DNA of 64,000 bases, taken from the NCBI GenBank assembly GCA_965226545.1, contig OZ245364.1:2294001-2358000 (forward strand). Direction: 5' to 3'. Below are positions 42,201 to 45,347 of the stretch, piece after piece. The notes beneath the pieces are model-generated. The model searched no databases, was not told the DNA's origin, and saw nothing but the letters and a program-made list of their open reading frames with translations. Position numbers and translations under genes: made by a program. How positions within the stretch are numbered: position 1 is the stretch's first letter; the number at the start of each line of letters is the position of its first letter. Source of the DNA: JAHRAW01 sp965226545 (GTDB taxonomy: Bacteria; Pseudomonadota; Gammaproteobacteria; Arenicellales; Poriferihabitantaceae).

Positions 42201-43310
42201 CGCTGCCGTCGGGGTGTCGACGAGCCTGCTGTTGCTGACACTCATCCCCGGCGGCAGGCTGCCGCTCTGGATGTTATCCTGCCCTATGCCTTTCCACAGG
42301 ACGACGGGCGAAGTGCCGCGGATGTTAAACGGAGTGGTGTAGCGCACACCTTCGCTGTTATAGATGGTGGAGCCGACGGTGTAAGTTAACGGCGCGCGAA
42401 CGGCCGGGTCAAACAGCGGCGGGCCGACCGCTTGGAATTCCAAATCGAAAACCGCATCCGCGCCGGTGCGCCCGCTGGAGGTATCGAGCATTTGATAACG
42501 CACATAACAGGTAAAAGACGGCGTGTCTTCGTCGCCAAATGTTCCGGTCAAGACGCGTGGGGGATATTGGCTCGTTATGGTCAACTTCAGATCCGTGATA
42601 TGCGATGTGCATGCCGTTTTGCCCGGAGTGACGCCCAGCGAATAGGTCGCAGTCGAGGAACTTGACCCGTACGGAGGCATCCGCGCAAACGGCAACACCC
42701 TCGAAAAGGACGCGCCGGTGTGCGTCAATACCAGCGGGGTGGCGATTTCATCTTCATCAAAATAAAAATGCCGCAACACGAAGACTTTGACCGGCGCCGA
42801 TGTCGAGACGGTGGTGCCGCCAACATTATCGAACACAATATAATGCCCGGTAAACGTGCCTGCGGCGGTCGCCGAGCCGCTCAAGGTGCGCTGGCTGACG
42901 CCGCCGAGGAACCTTAGACCGGTCGGGCATGCATACGCGCCTGCGCATGTCAAGGGCCTGTTTATCACTACATTCTCACCCTCCCTGTTGAGCAAATAGC
43001 CGCCATAAGGCGGCGCCCCGCCGTGCGCCGACGGCAAAGTGTATGTGGCTTGAGTCTGTCGAAAGAAAGTATAGCCGGCTGCAAGTCTGTTCACATCTGC
43101 GACGTCGAATCGCAACGCAGAACCGCCGTGCTCGCGCGTACCAAGCGAATCGCTCACCGATGAAGCGACACCCGCCGCATCCCCACTGGATTCCGTTTGC
43201 GCCCACAACTCACCGCCCGACAACGCCAAGGTCAACCCAAGCACAGTCAACGCAACCGCAAACGGATTGCATCGCAACAAGTTTATTCGACGAGACATTC
43301 GACAAGACAT
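18267..43310 (-). CDS. Giant autotransporter: Ig-like repeat passenger with C-terminal beta-barrel
   Basis: One uninterrupted frame of 25 kb, 8,347 residues from the ATG at 43310 (the frame is also open from 43400). Signal peptide: MSRRINLLR, then FAVALTVLGLTLALSGG, with cleavage after LWAQ. The passenger is Ig/cadherin-like all-beta modules with He_PIG-type ends (LTATDANGA, YTATDETGQ, LPSGLSHDAANNRITGT). About residues 2,950-7,600 form a very regular block of some 17 units. Each holds three domains: A with SFTAGT..LTYSL, B with AFGH..LPSVSGGVAPI and C with TFTIGTAKTVALPSASGAG. The last ~360 residues (about 19350-18267) alternate beta strands and end in LLKGEIKF, the C-terminal Phe typical of outer-membrane barrels, so it is a type V-secreted surface protein. 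A linker with TTIVGDTIGKIADRI precedes the barrel. No protease or binding site is recognised; adhesin or surface-coat roles are inference. A C13 tract and an inverted repeat precede the start. Confidence 0.9.
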   Translation of the reverse strand: MSCRMSRRINLLRCNPFAVALTVLGLTLALSGGELWAQTESSGDAAGVASSVSDSLGTREHGGSALRFDVADVNRLAAGYTFFRQTQATYTLPSAHGGAPPYGGYLLNREGENVVINRPLTCAGAYACPTGLRFLGGVSQRTLSGSATAAGTFTGHYIVFDNVGGTTVSTSAPVKVFVLRHFYFDEDEIATPLVLTHTGASFSRVLPFARMPPYGSSSSTATYSLGVTPGKTACTSHITDLKLTITSQYPPRVLTGTFGDEDTPSFTCYVRYQMLDTSSGRTGADAVFDLEFQAVGPPLFDPAVRAPLTYTVGSTIYNSEGVRYTTPFNIRGTSPVVLWKGIGQDNIQSGSLPPGMSVSNSRLVDTPTAAGDDYFVRRRIRDLAVPNRRSGYYTVPIVVLPAPTAGTVPDIHITASGHGSSGSNVNFALPTISGGQGPFSAKLMSPSLPANMSIVDGTTRNPRLVGTPAMADISAGPVNYVVVVTDSNNVDITSQFTVHYYTPPRVVSALPPMTHIAVGNTTTINLPWAVGGRGVMAANPTFAANAVYVTQGTWRGGYEARSENNSGYFPFIVRPSGESDVRFCYRLTDLNGARTGENCFNVRTWTKPYYTAAELETLAGGYTFRQGVPRHYRLPDGLPANAFANKSLYNLTDGASGVFTDAAYNHNNISFASALYQNLRTVSGATAPTGTRVARAHFRRSFIDDTASANTNIVVVAPMQLAAVIDYDLPLGRAASIQFAPAVNTPNVGDFVYAITGVSGATLPNGITFDPAARQLNGTPPAAVARQQFEYSVRDTWDDITARVTFALTISPPPAFDYTPTTAALSFTLGASSFTINTDIVSGRVTYAATGGVRKLTYRGQGALPSGVNALFDASGASIGGVAAVGSVGNYQYTFVVTDEAGITDSVRLNIHVTAIPTFTATQGKIDATLNGASTEVTLPSADGGIGGLTYSLAPSLPVGFTFDAASRIVSGIATANADIGDAQYTLTAHDSLGAIVSTKFNLEIHNPLVFLSENPTALTYTINLGRSIPVFSAAGGGFGALTYTLDGLGDIDRAEVRQNLRFDVPTRTLRGAFIAGNSGQVTLTYIVTDALNSRLVHLVELFYVDRPIFTEESQAIMDNYVVRAEFRFEITLPPAEGGSAPLVYALSDNLARTTFPSTVEARYYDYAAYDNRRRPGQFYGRLFNDRIGTTLRFQYWVRDSAGATSTTTFTVRVTRNIRFDAEQGDLQFGINQAVDLQLLAAVDAIRTTAESAETYSLIDIGGGAANLPSGVTFDAENRRLAGTTPAVGVAVQTYIYSATDVGDDPSRSIASLTFALQVINATLSPTAFSPTSLDVTYTLGSAAQYSSGGTTGGALTLPAASGDYARAYRAEGALPTGMSVSTPDGEEFALINTAAPPSTVGDFTYSRIVTDQLGETTFSLYANIAAAPAFSGTQADMNLNLNQSLSVNLPTASGYGGVVYSITPPLPNGLTLDASTALLSGTPTAVAEALHTLTATDVHGVTAGVQFNLRVRGPVFYSPTSIAATFTVGEAANYSSGGATLENLTLPQALSGLGARSYSVEGALPTGMSVNTPAGEEFAAIVVANKPTTAGDFTYTRIADDTVGQATFALYATVVSAPVFIGQPPPAEAVFGEAADIDLQPAIGGFGGLVYSLTPTLPSGLIFDANSVNISGLPTNLSDLGAVDYTLRAVDAHGVAAESTVRLSIFLPLAFVEGNNPVDLTYTVGDTAKTVDFLALQSGGRTPYTYSLEGLAPLSAANTLTFVADSRQLRGGFSAANNSAVLTYIAADSGGAAVTHLFTIAAVPAPNFSDSDVAELAAGLSFRVNAAIDATLPSADNGAPPLTHNLTAGATSTYEPTAYSANGISVDIATRVLSGTAPSTPQTSALRWHARDANGVGVATDALLVFAAAPTLSQINIDLLGGATGIAVQLAAAANIVGDAAYTLTDLDGVGLDDLPSGVLWNANTRRLTGDVPSESSTAQFIYGVADDFDSATAVATFTLQVTNIPTPIFTPPQLAVTFTQSQAGVAYGGMRYNALTLPAATSQSGDAVLEYTLSASFAGLTTANIGGGQVQIGGTPTAAGDFTFMRTVRDSRGSRNATFSVFAHIDAAPNFDGAAFMTAHATSSSSSGVPSNALTFAGSVVDFQLPVAIDGAGGFVYSLSPPLPAGVTLDAATAQLSGTPTGGAGNRGYTLTATDAVGASVNYVFNFRVHPAFYQQSGAWIVDQTYDINQFAFYSDRYVPTGRGGYTPCSRSFPHPTGFVASAFSNIQDFSNSCQTPSNNNRARMQLFFNVEQPRVQATFAVTDRNGVRLEYLFHVSALPRVNWPQAAKTELASGYIFRTGVATEITLPGTEDGRGPNAFRLTEVGDNYDDGISAPPGMTLDATTRILSGTPTAAGEYNRLLWVRDARNHRESAPVKFIQFGGLALPQKDVHFSLGASVSLDLAAAQNAIESNQVSYSLTALSGSALPDGISANFGIANRRLSGVPASVTSPQTFVYSAEELTDGASTSVTFTISVVAPASLPNIDTQYGRIGTSLNVDLALASGGASPHTYSLTVGDANAAFVDNASIAGVSITQDIAAGEFALTGAPTAAADTALTLHVRDALGGIDSTALTLSVASAITLGSDFLMVYVGDAVNQTLSQAGNIRGGANYALTADDASKPSLQSVNLAYTASTRAISGTPSGVYGEATFTHSVVDAIDKASRTAKMRIIARRPTDLGASELAYAFAIGGGREVVLPSVVHPSADYYAPLNYSLSALDGNALPSWLTYSATASATPITFGTRGEANAQAARQLVYAVVDDGGNVGTNGAITFSVAASNAPQINLSALSFTIGQTVDLTFTAEGFAVGGQPPYIYTLSGVNGATLPRGLAFDANSGVLSNTISVTSPTLTTHTLVATDSGNLASVATQFTIQVFAQPTFSVTQGELSFTANTAGVQFIEPATLGAGVLTYSLPASGETLISGLTFEAAPPRLSNAASIALGAATYTITAHDINDITASQQTPLIVVAEPTFALESLSRAFGQLPVNFDLPRVANGASPIAYAVSGATPSGITYDAATHQLRGAAIQLNQETLATLTATDANGATATLPMTLSVAPPPVFADVAEITFTLGTATTAVLPIASGVGAITYAFTNTPPSWISVTPSAASSLVPYTFSATASRAASGQVTYTASDGETDETTTLLINVRTIAAPNFATAQATLSFTAGNDNTFTVTAASDGAGELTYAMPSPPAGIVFDAASRELRSGESVAATALANYVLTATDENGASVSVNVPIVVVAAPAFDSPSLNRAFGHQAVTDYPLPRVSGGLAPIGYRLAGDLPNGLSYDASGHRITGTATTLNQVERANLFATDANGARVFLAMQFTIVDAPQFDASNNITFTIGTATDAVLPTATGAGVITYAVQGAPSWASVTPTSSTSTVPYTFSATPSNSATAATVTYSATDEAGQTATITLDILAVSAPNFAAQSPRDYTAGKATAFVLNGASGGAGAVTYSISTLPAGELIFTAVTRQLRSTASLTESAAGDYTMTATDANGATDTVVVTVRVAAAMAFPITTYTRALGHRVTTDVTLPPVTGGVAPINYRFPGSAFNNLPDGINYAPKSRNIYGEATTLGQRGISVIQATDANFASAMLILDLSVVAAPEFDAPQPITFTIGAAKTVALPSASGAGAITYSIQNAPSWVVVTPDASASSTVPFTFSATAMSGDSGASVGYQAVDETGQTVTTNVDIVVVAAPNFAAHREVSFTAGTASAMQIDAANGGAGDLVYALPASGETLLSGLTFDASKRELRSTTSIVETASTAYTLTATDENGASDTVSVSVIVIAAPNFAEASLTRAVGYQSATNFNLPNASDGVAPIAYSISAGNLPNGLAHDAANNRITGTATQLNQNTTATLTATDANGASANLTLNFDVVDAPKFASADDVTFTVGASKTVVLPTASGVGAVTYSLQGAPAWGAFTPVASAPSLVPYTFSATAAGGDADATLSYTATDASEQATLLEINLVVAAAPNFAAQAELSYTAGTENTFTLTAAGDGAGDLVYTLPGSGETLISGLVFDATARALRSTTSIVETAATTYTLTATDANGVAATLSVPLVVVAAPTFAVDAPFIGWFGHLLAIDYTLPSASDGVAPIGYSVSGDLPDGLVYDSSANRLHGTTSRQHATSATLSAVDANGARATLALSFQVIPPPNINGYSSDNRGITFTVGVLHNITLREAFSTSNSITYELLGGVPSWIDVTPDQNAPSTERFVFRATPTASDLGSTMTYSITDASGQTASDTIVIGVVAPPAFGAHGEVSFTAGAASGRILDAATGGAPFLVYSLSDPSAANLTFIPRPRRLSSSTAIAIGEWTFTLTATDRNGGVGTVAVPVVAVAAPQFTQASLVRGFGTQSPTDYTLPSASGGVAPIAYSIGGTLPNGLMHDASANRLHGTATTLQSVTATLIAVDSNGARATLPLVLDVVVAPSFPVIDAVTFTIGAQSTVELPQASGVGVLTYTLDGAPAWLAVTPAPPNVMPLTLTATPSSSDADVTVTYQATDETGQTADLEVEVLVVAAPNFAAAQPERTFTAGAVNSFQLINANDGAGALTYSLPASGETLAGGLMFDAASRELRSTNAIAAGESTYTLTATDANGASDTVSVPVLVVAAPAFAVNTLNRAFGHNTASDYDLPRVTGGVAPISYALVGVLPSGLTYGPTANKIGGTAATLGQETSATLTATDANGATATLALSFTIVDAPQFDSSEAITFTIGTAKTAPLPSAGGAGVITYSIDGATPNWVSVTPDASSPSLTPFTFVATASSSDGNATVSYQATDETGQTTTLQLGIVVVVAPNFAAQAELSFTAGTESTFTLNAASGGAGDLVYSLSNTSAANLTFDAATRALRSGTSIVETVSTNYTLTATDRNGASGTVQVPVIILAKPTFADASLSRAFGHNATTDYTLPSASDGVAPLAYSVSGNLPAGLAHDAANNRITGTATNLSQSTTATLTATDANGATATLTLNFRIVGAPQFAASDDITFTVGAAKTVVLPIASGAGGVTYVFISTPASWVSVTPDVNSASLVPFTFSATAMSGDSDTSVAYQAIDETGQGTVLNINILAVDAPNFAAQPERSFTAGTASTFVLNAANDGAGVLTYSLPASGETLSAGLTFDAATRALRSTTSIVETASASYTLTATDANGASGTVDVPVIILAAPAFDTASLSRAFGHNAQTNYDLPSVTGGVAPIVYSISGGTLPGGLSHDAANNRISGRATTLSQSTTATLTATDANGATATLTLNFNIVDAPQFASSEPITFTIGTAKTVALPSASGAGVITYSIDGAPSWATVTPDASASSLVPFTFVATASSSDSGVTVTYTATDVTGQSTILNLAIVVVAAPNFAAQDALSFTAGTASAFAVNAAGDGAGDLIYALPASGETLSNGLLFDAASREVRSSTSIVETALTNYTLTATDTNGASGTVQVPIVIIAAPAFADNALTRAFGHNTQTNFDLPSVTGGVAPIVYSISGGNLPGGLSHDAANNRISGTATTLSQSTTAILTATDANGATATLTLNFTIVDAPQFASSEAITFTIATAKTVALPSASGAGVITYAIDGAPSWASVTPDASASSLVPFTFSATASSSDSGVTVTYSATDDTGQTTTLNLDIVVVVAPNFAAHAEVSFTAGTASAFVLDAANNGAGVLTYALSTLPTALIFNASTRELRSTTSIAATASTNYTLTATDANGASGTVSVSVIILAAPAFANASLSRAFGHQTQTNFGLPSVSGGVAPITYAVSGTLPDGLSHDAATNRITGTATTLSQSATATLTATDANGASATLSLAFNIVAAPRFASSEAITFTRDTQKTIALPSATGAGVVTYGIDGAPSWALVTPDASAPSLTPFTFTATAGDGDNGITVTYTATDETGQTTTLLLEVIVVGALNFAAQTELSFTAGTASTFTVNPALAGAGMVVYALPATGETLSTGLTFDAASRELRSNTAIVATASTNYTLSATDANGATATTPVPVVIIAAPNFASASLSRAFGHESATNYNLPSASDGVAPIGYALSGNLPNGLVYEAANNRITGTASTLSQTTTATLTATDANGATANLTLNFEVVAAPKFASADDITFTVGASKTAPLPTAGGVGTVTYTLQGAPMWVTVTPDDSAPSLVPFTFSATATASDADAIVSYTASDDSGQDTLVEINVLVVAAPNFAAQAELSYTAGAASAYTLITANDGAGALTYSLSDTSSANLVFDAATRELRSTASIAAGESTYTLTATDANGVAGTVAVPVIVVAAPAFATDLLSRAFGHNTVIAYDLPRASEGVAPIVYTLSGGQRALPTGLSFDAANNRIVGTPTRNNQTTAPTLTATDANGASASMQLMVTVVAAPMFVASDDITFTIGTPKTAVLPLAGGTGMVTYRFLNSPPAWVDVTPSTSAPSTAPYTFKATAVSANANASVTYAATDESDQTTTLPINLVVVAAPNFTAAQTELSFTAGTVSDFAVVTAVDGAGDLMYSLSGAPSGLLFDAATHRLRSTTAIAAAGSTNYTLTATDANGATGTVQVPVIVVAAPAFASATLSRGFGNQGATDYTLPSVSGGVAPIVYAHSGTLPNGLNYDADANRITGTATTLGQLTNTTLTATDANGASASLALSFEIVAAPRFAAADDITFTIGTQKVAPLPIATGVGVVTYTIDGAPGWAAVTPSPPSVMPLTLTATASASDSGAIVTYSATDESEQTTPLLLTVVVVAAPNFTVAQTELSFTAGTASNYALVGATAGAGDLIYSLSATPSGLTFDAATRRLHSTASIAETASTNYTLTATDANGASGTVQVPVVVIAAPAFAADAVDDRAFGHQSATNYNLPNVTGGVAPINYSISGNLPRGLTHDAANNRITGSATRRSEVRMVTLTAVDTNGASAALMLTFRIVDAPRFASADDITFTIGTPKTAVLPSASGDGVVTYALQGAPAWLAVTPSTATALVPFTFIATATGGNSGAVVTYTATDASEQATTLEINVIVVVAPNFAAQDELSFTAGTANAFTLNAASDGAGALTYSLSTTPATLIFNATARQLRSTTSIAQTASTNYTLTATDANGASGTVQVPVIVIAAPAFANNALSRAFGHQTQTNYDLPSVSGGVAPIVYSISGGNLPGGLSHDAANNRITGTATTLSQSTTATLTATDANGASANLTLNFNIVNAPQFASSQPITFTIGTAKTVALPSASGAGVITYAIDGAPSWANVTPDASASSLVPFTFSATASSGNGGVTVTYTATDETEQVTTLLLDIVVVAAPNFAAQAELSFTAGTASAFTLNAASDGAGALTYSLSTTPAALIFNASSRQLRSTTSIAATASTNYTLTATDANGATGTVTVPVIVVAAPAFASATLTRSFGRDNPINYALPTVSGGVAPIVYSISGGGLLSGLIFDAATNRITGTPTARGQTATATLTAIDANGARASLTLEFDVVEAPKFTSEENITFTVGALKTVPLPDASGAGDLTYAISGVPGWVTVTPDKNSSSLTPFTFSATASSANVGESEVTYTATDVNGETTPLMFDVVVVEPPTFSGAQDAIAFTAGTPSTFTLLTADDGALPLSYSIAPPLPTGVSLDAQSAVLRSTGDVVTTASTNYTLTATDANGVTDTLTAFAISVAAAQMFGDDKVAAVYSFTVGATTYSPVGTFAAGADITLPPATGGVAPITYSLEVNDEPIAVDDTFAGGLTYIVDATDHIIRGAPLTAGDYALVFTSVDNNNTVVRLSLMIHVAGALSIDNIDRQRLQELPITEFERQGDKTEALPQAVGGIAPITYALHIAAGTNLRPWLSVGKVDGDFNGTFSAAETITDIRPLQLRIDMSNEDADALRAEYDGEEFAPIATFALYTLTDQNGATVTTELTVRMLLNSPTDQFEVTESVLPELATTIVGDTIGKIADRIALIRTGATALPSVSIGGQNGLSGFITAHGKALADDEMDSSDLWRDSSINIPLLGASAGAGGRAPLAFWMGGDYREISFDDDELDWSGDVGGLYVGVDGTIGNGTVFGVTIGASKSVIDYDDVGEDKRAGKGRYEIEITAMHPYFSWRHNDWSWWASLGNGNGEMRIQREDVDANEIHTNLSLASAAFGAAGEVAVYDDIDMRLRFDAVTTRVEVEKNEGIDEQVLDGGLARMSAQLSELVTLENGGQLLPNFQIGVRYALGDSDIGGAMEASGGARFINLNERLSGELRAHGVLSGGGEYHEWGVYAQMRNQPGLDGQGFSASLTPTYGEMNERDLWQNELEVDAEPADYAMHIDARVGFGLTAAHGLLTPFGEWSRRDNDIYRLGVDWTPRGGVVLNVIGQREQHEDAADEQSVLLKGEIKF
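20560..34560 (-). repeat. About 17 tandem ~820-bp coding repeats in the giant autotransporter
   Basis: The mark TGACCGAAGGCGCG, or close variants, recurs near 25219, 26038, 26858, 27680, 28507 and 29321, and by variants through the block, at 813-827 bp (about 273 codons). In the protein the B-domain phrase with FGH/FGN/FGQ occurs 17 times. Central units are the most alike; the flanks have diverged. Confidence 0.88.
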
Positions 43311-43354
43311 TGCAGGCACACGATTAGACGACAACAACGCCGTCAACTTTTGTC

Positions 43355-43367
43355 GGGGGGGGGGGGG
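43355..43367. repeat. Homopolymer tract of 13 G (C13 on the coding strand) at the 5' end of the giant gene
   Basis: Thirteen consecutive G on the plus strand. It lies 45 nt upstream of the preferred ATG (43310) and inside the open frame from the ATG at 43400, where it encodes four Pro. Long C/G runs of this size are classic slipped-strand phase-variation sites. Confidence 0.9.
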
Positions 43368-43382
43368 CGATACGCGCACAAC

Positions 43383-43412
43383 CGCGCAACCTGCATGCAT
43401 GCAGATTGCGCG
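43383..43412. promoter_or_regulatory. 30-bp inverted repeat upstream of the C13 tract
   Basis: Arms CGCGCAA-C-CTGCATG and CATGCAG-A-TTGCGCG pair with a single mismatch. The centre CTGCATGCATGCAG is a perfect 14-bp palindrome and contains the outer ATG at 43400-43398. It could be an operator or an RNA hairpin. A consensus TTGACA lies upstream on the minus strand (43489-43484), but without a good -10 at normal spacing. Confidence 0.55.
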
Positions 43413-43583
43413 CGTGAAGTTGCGCGAAATAGTCGCGACATAGTTAACAAACCAAAAACAACTTGCATCATTCGCCCCGTCGTTGTCAATTCATCATCCG
43501 CCGTGCGCACTTGGTGTGCGGAGCGGTGATTGGTGCGGTAGGGTATACGGAATTGGGGTGGGTGTCAAGGGTGGGGGTTGGGG

Positions 43584-43589
43584 TATAAT
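43584..43589 (+). promoter_or_regulatory. -10 element for the 72-residue membrane protein
   Basis: A consensus TATAAT in the context GGTATAATGTACGTCCATTT. Almost the same block (GGTATAGTACAAGTCCATTT) stands before the paralog at 43901, so the promoter seems to have been duplicated with the gene. No clear -35. Confidence 0.6.
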
Positions 43590-43627
43590 GTACGTCCATT
43601 TAATTGCGATTATCTCGGGGGAATGTG

Positions 43628-43846
43628 ATGAAACAATATGACCGAAAGCATGTGGCGACGAAAGATGATATGAAAGCATTTGTAACCCCGGAGGATTTGC
43701 GCCAATCCGCAGCGCGAATCAAACAAGACCTCGCGAATAACCGTGCGCAAACGATACGCTGGGCTGTCGGTGGAGCATTGCTGTCCTTACTGCATTGCGC
43801 AACGATGGCGGGAGTGGTGATTTATTGGGTCGAGCGGCTTGCATAA
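43628..43846 (+). CDS. Small single-TM protein, short paralog of the next gene
   Basis: The product has 72 residues: MKQYDRKHVATKDDMKAFV, a helical ARIKQDLANNRAQ segment, then a membrane segment ending VIYWVERLA. It shares the MKQYD start and the VIYxVERLA end with the neighbour at 43901, so the two are duplicates. GGGGGAA (43617-43623) serves as ribosome site for the ATG at 43628. Function unknown. It is transcribed away from the giant autotransporter. Confidence 0.7.
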   Translation: MKQYDRKHVATKDDMKAFVTPEDLRQSAARIKQDLANNRAQTIRWAVGGALLSLLHCATMAGVVIYWVERLA

Positions 43847-43861
43847 CGGCGATCTGCAGGG

Positions 43862-43867
43862 TATAGT
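43862..43867 (+). promoter_or_regulatory. -10 element for the 181-residue membrane protein
   Basis: TATAGT in a block matching that before the 72-residue paralog. It lies 15 nt after the first gene's stop codon, so the second gene probably has its own promoter. Confidence 0.55.
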
Positions 43868-43900
43868 ACAAGTCCATTTACTGATATCAGGAGAATTCCA

Positions 43901-44446
43901 ATGAAACAATATGACCAACACCACGATGACAGCCGCGAATTGAAGCCCGGCGAATACGTCGCCGAGCCTGTAGCGGCATACGGCAACGAATCCAAACGCA
44001 CCCGCAGCACCCCGCCGCCGAAGATGCCGGCGCTATCGAAAGAGTTGGGCGCGCGTGTGGCGGTGGTCGAAACCACTTTGGCGCATGTGCAAGAAACCTA
44101 TGCAACCAACCTTGCCTTCGAAAAGTTCAAAGAGGAAATTCGCCAAATTGTGCGCGAAGAGATAAAAGCGGCGCTGAAAGTGGCGCTGAAAGATATGGCG
44201 ACCAAAGAGGCGCTTCAAAACTTGGCGGACAAAGCGGCAACCAAAGAGGATTTGGAACCGTTGGCAACCAAAGAGTCGCTTGAGACATTGGCGACCAAAG
44301 AGGATTTGCACACATCCGAAAAGCATACTGGCAAAGAAATTTCGGAGAGCCGTTCATCATCGATGAACTGGGTTGTTGGCATGGCCATCGGATATGGCGC
44401 ATCGATGGCGGCGTTGGTGATTTACGTGGTCGAACGGCTGGCGTAA
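43901..44446 (+). CDS. Coiled-coil protein with ATKE repeats and a C-terminal membrane helix
   Basis: The product has 181 residues, and AGGAGA (43889-43894) lies 6 nt before the ATG. Order: a polar, Pro-containing N-terminal third; a long helix with EIRQIVREEIKAALKVALKD; then repeated MATKEAL.., AATKEDL.., LATKESL.., LATKEDL.. segments of 9-10 residues typical of a coiled coil. A TM segment, MNWVVGMAIGYGASMAALVIY, is followed by VERLA. It is built like an inner-membrane-anchored coiled coil with most of its mass on one side. Its start and end are the same as in the 72-residue neighbour. The ATKxxL repeat is also found in the protein at 15455. No known function. Confidence 0.8.
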   Translation: MKQYDQHHDDSRELKPGEYVAEPVAAYGNESKRTRSTPPPKMPALSKELGARVAVVETTLAHVQETYATNLAFEKFKEEIRQIVREEIKAALKVALKDMATKEALQNLADKAATKEDLEPLATKESLETLATKEDLHTSEKHTGKEISESRSSSMNWVVGMAIGYGASMAALVIYVVERLA

Positions 44447-44450
44447 TACA

Positions 44451-44612
44451 ATGTCATTCCGGTTAACTTTTTGGCGACGAACGCCGCCCAAAACGGCGGA
44501 AGAGATGCAGGCGCGCAAACTGCGCAATTTGTATGTGGCGGCGGCTATCGCTGTGACATCCAACGTCTTGCTAACGATTATCTTATTCGTGGTTCTCTTT
44601 CGCTACGGGTAG
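44451..44612 (+). CDS. 53-residue single-TM membrane peptide
   Basis: An ATG 4 nt after the previous stop codon opens a 53-residue frame. A basic N-terminus (MSFRLTFWRRTPPKTAEEMQ, then ARKLRN) is followed by a strong membrane helix containing LLTIILFVVLFRYG to the end. It is probably co-transcribed, and translationally coupled, with the coiled-coil gene. A bidirectional terminator follows 45 nt later. No family recognised. Confidence 0.6.
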   Translation: MSFRLTFWRRTPPKTAEEMQARKLRNLYVAAAIAVTSNVLLTIILFVVLFRYG

Positions 44613-44657
44613 CCGTAACTTGTTTCGCGGCGTTTGTCGCGCATCAACCAGCATCCC

Positions 44658-44689
44658 AAAAAACCGCCGCAACAACGGCGGTTTTTTTT
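44658..44689 (+). terminator. Rho-independent terminator after the small membrane-protein cluster
   Basis: CCGCCG (44664-44669), loop CAACAA and CGGCGG (44676-44681) are followed by eight T. Six A precede the stem, so the element could act on both strands. Confidence 0.85.
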
Positions 44690-44718
44690 GCGTATATGCA
44701 ATCGCCGCGCAATTAAAA

Positions 44719-44724
44719 TATAAT
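44719..44724 (+). promoter_or_regulatory. -10 element upstream of gmk
   Basis: A TATAAT hexamer in AATTAAAATATAATCGCG, about 60 nt before the gmk start and after the terminator. No clear -35 at 17 nt. Confidence 0.45.
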
Positions 44725-44783
44725 CGCGCAACCGCCCAACCGTCCCCACACAATCCACTACGCCGCCGCTGTTGTCGTTCGCC

Positions 44784-45347
44784 GTGTCATCGCCCGCCGT
44801 GATTATTTTGTCCGCGCCTTCCGGGGCGGGCAAGACCAGTTTGGCGCGCGAAGTTGCCAAGCGGCGCGGCGATATTGTGTTGGCGGTTTCGCACACCACG
44901 CGCGAACGGCGTCCGAGCGAACGAGACGGCGTTGATTATCATTTTGTTGCGCGCGATGAATTCGAAACGATGATTGAGCGGCGGCGGTTTATCGAATATG
45001 CAATTGTGTTTGGCAACTATTACGGCACTTCGCGCGCCGCCATCGATGCGCCGTTGGCGCGCGGCAACCATGCATTGCTGGAAATCGATTGGCAAGGGGC
45101 GCGCAATGTGCGCGCGCAATTCCCGCAGGCGCGGTCGGTGTTTATCATGCCGCCTTCGCTCGATGCATTAAAGGCGCGCCTCGAATCGCGCCGCCAAGAT
45201 CGCCCCGAAGTTATCGCCGGACGAATGCGCGCGGCCGAAGATGAAATCAGCCACAAGGACGAGTATGATTGCATCATCGTAAACGACCGATTCGACGCCG
45301 CCGTCGCCAAACTCGATGCGTTTATCGGCGGGGCGGATGTGGCGTGA
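44784..45347 (+). CDS. gmk: Guanylate kinase
   Basis: Gmk phosphorylates GMP to GDP with ATP, feeding GTP and dGTP synthesis. The P-loop is VIILSAPSGAGKTSL, followed by the GMP-binding SHTTRERRPSERDGVDYHFV, the GNYYGTS motif, and LLEIDWQGARNV. From the GTG at 44784 it is 187 residues; a TTG at 44772 would add four. Neither start has a strong ribosome site. It stands before rpoZ and spoT, the common gammaproteobacterial order, which links GTP supply with (p)ppGpp turnover. Confidence 0.95.
   Translation: MSSPAVIILSAPSGAGKTSLAREVAKRRGDIVLAVSHTTRERRPSERDGVDYHFVARDEFETMIERRRFIEYAIVFGNYYGTSRAAIDAPLARGNHALLEIDWQGARNVRAQFPQARSVFIMPPSLDALKARLESRRQDRPEVIAGRMRAAEDEISHKDEYDCIIVNDRFDAAVAKLDAFIGGADVA

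Noticed and set aside
41658..42389. Plus-strand frames of 150-250 codons across 18.3-43.3 kb
   Set aside because: All are antisense to the single 25-kb frame and repeat at its ~820-bp period where the period is present. No start signals or known domains.
1..43310. The two giant proteins being halves of one split gene
   Set aside because: Each has its own signal peptide, the repeat units differ (~820 versus ~940 bp), and ten intact genes lie between them.
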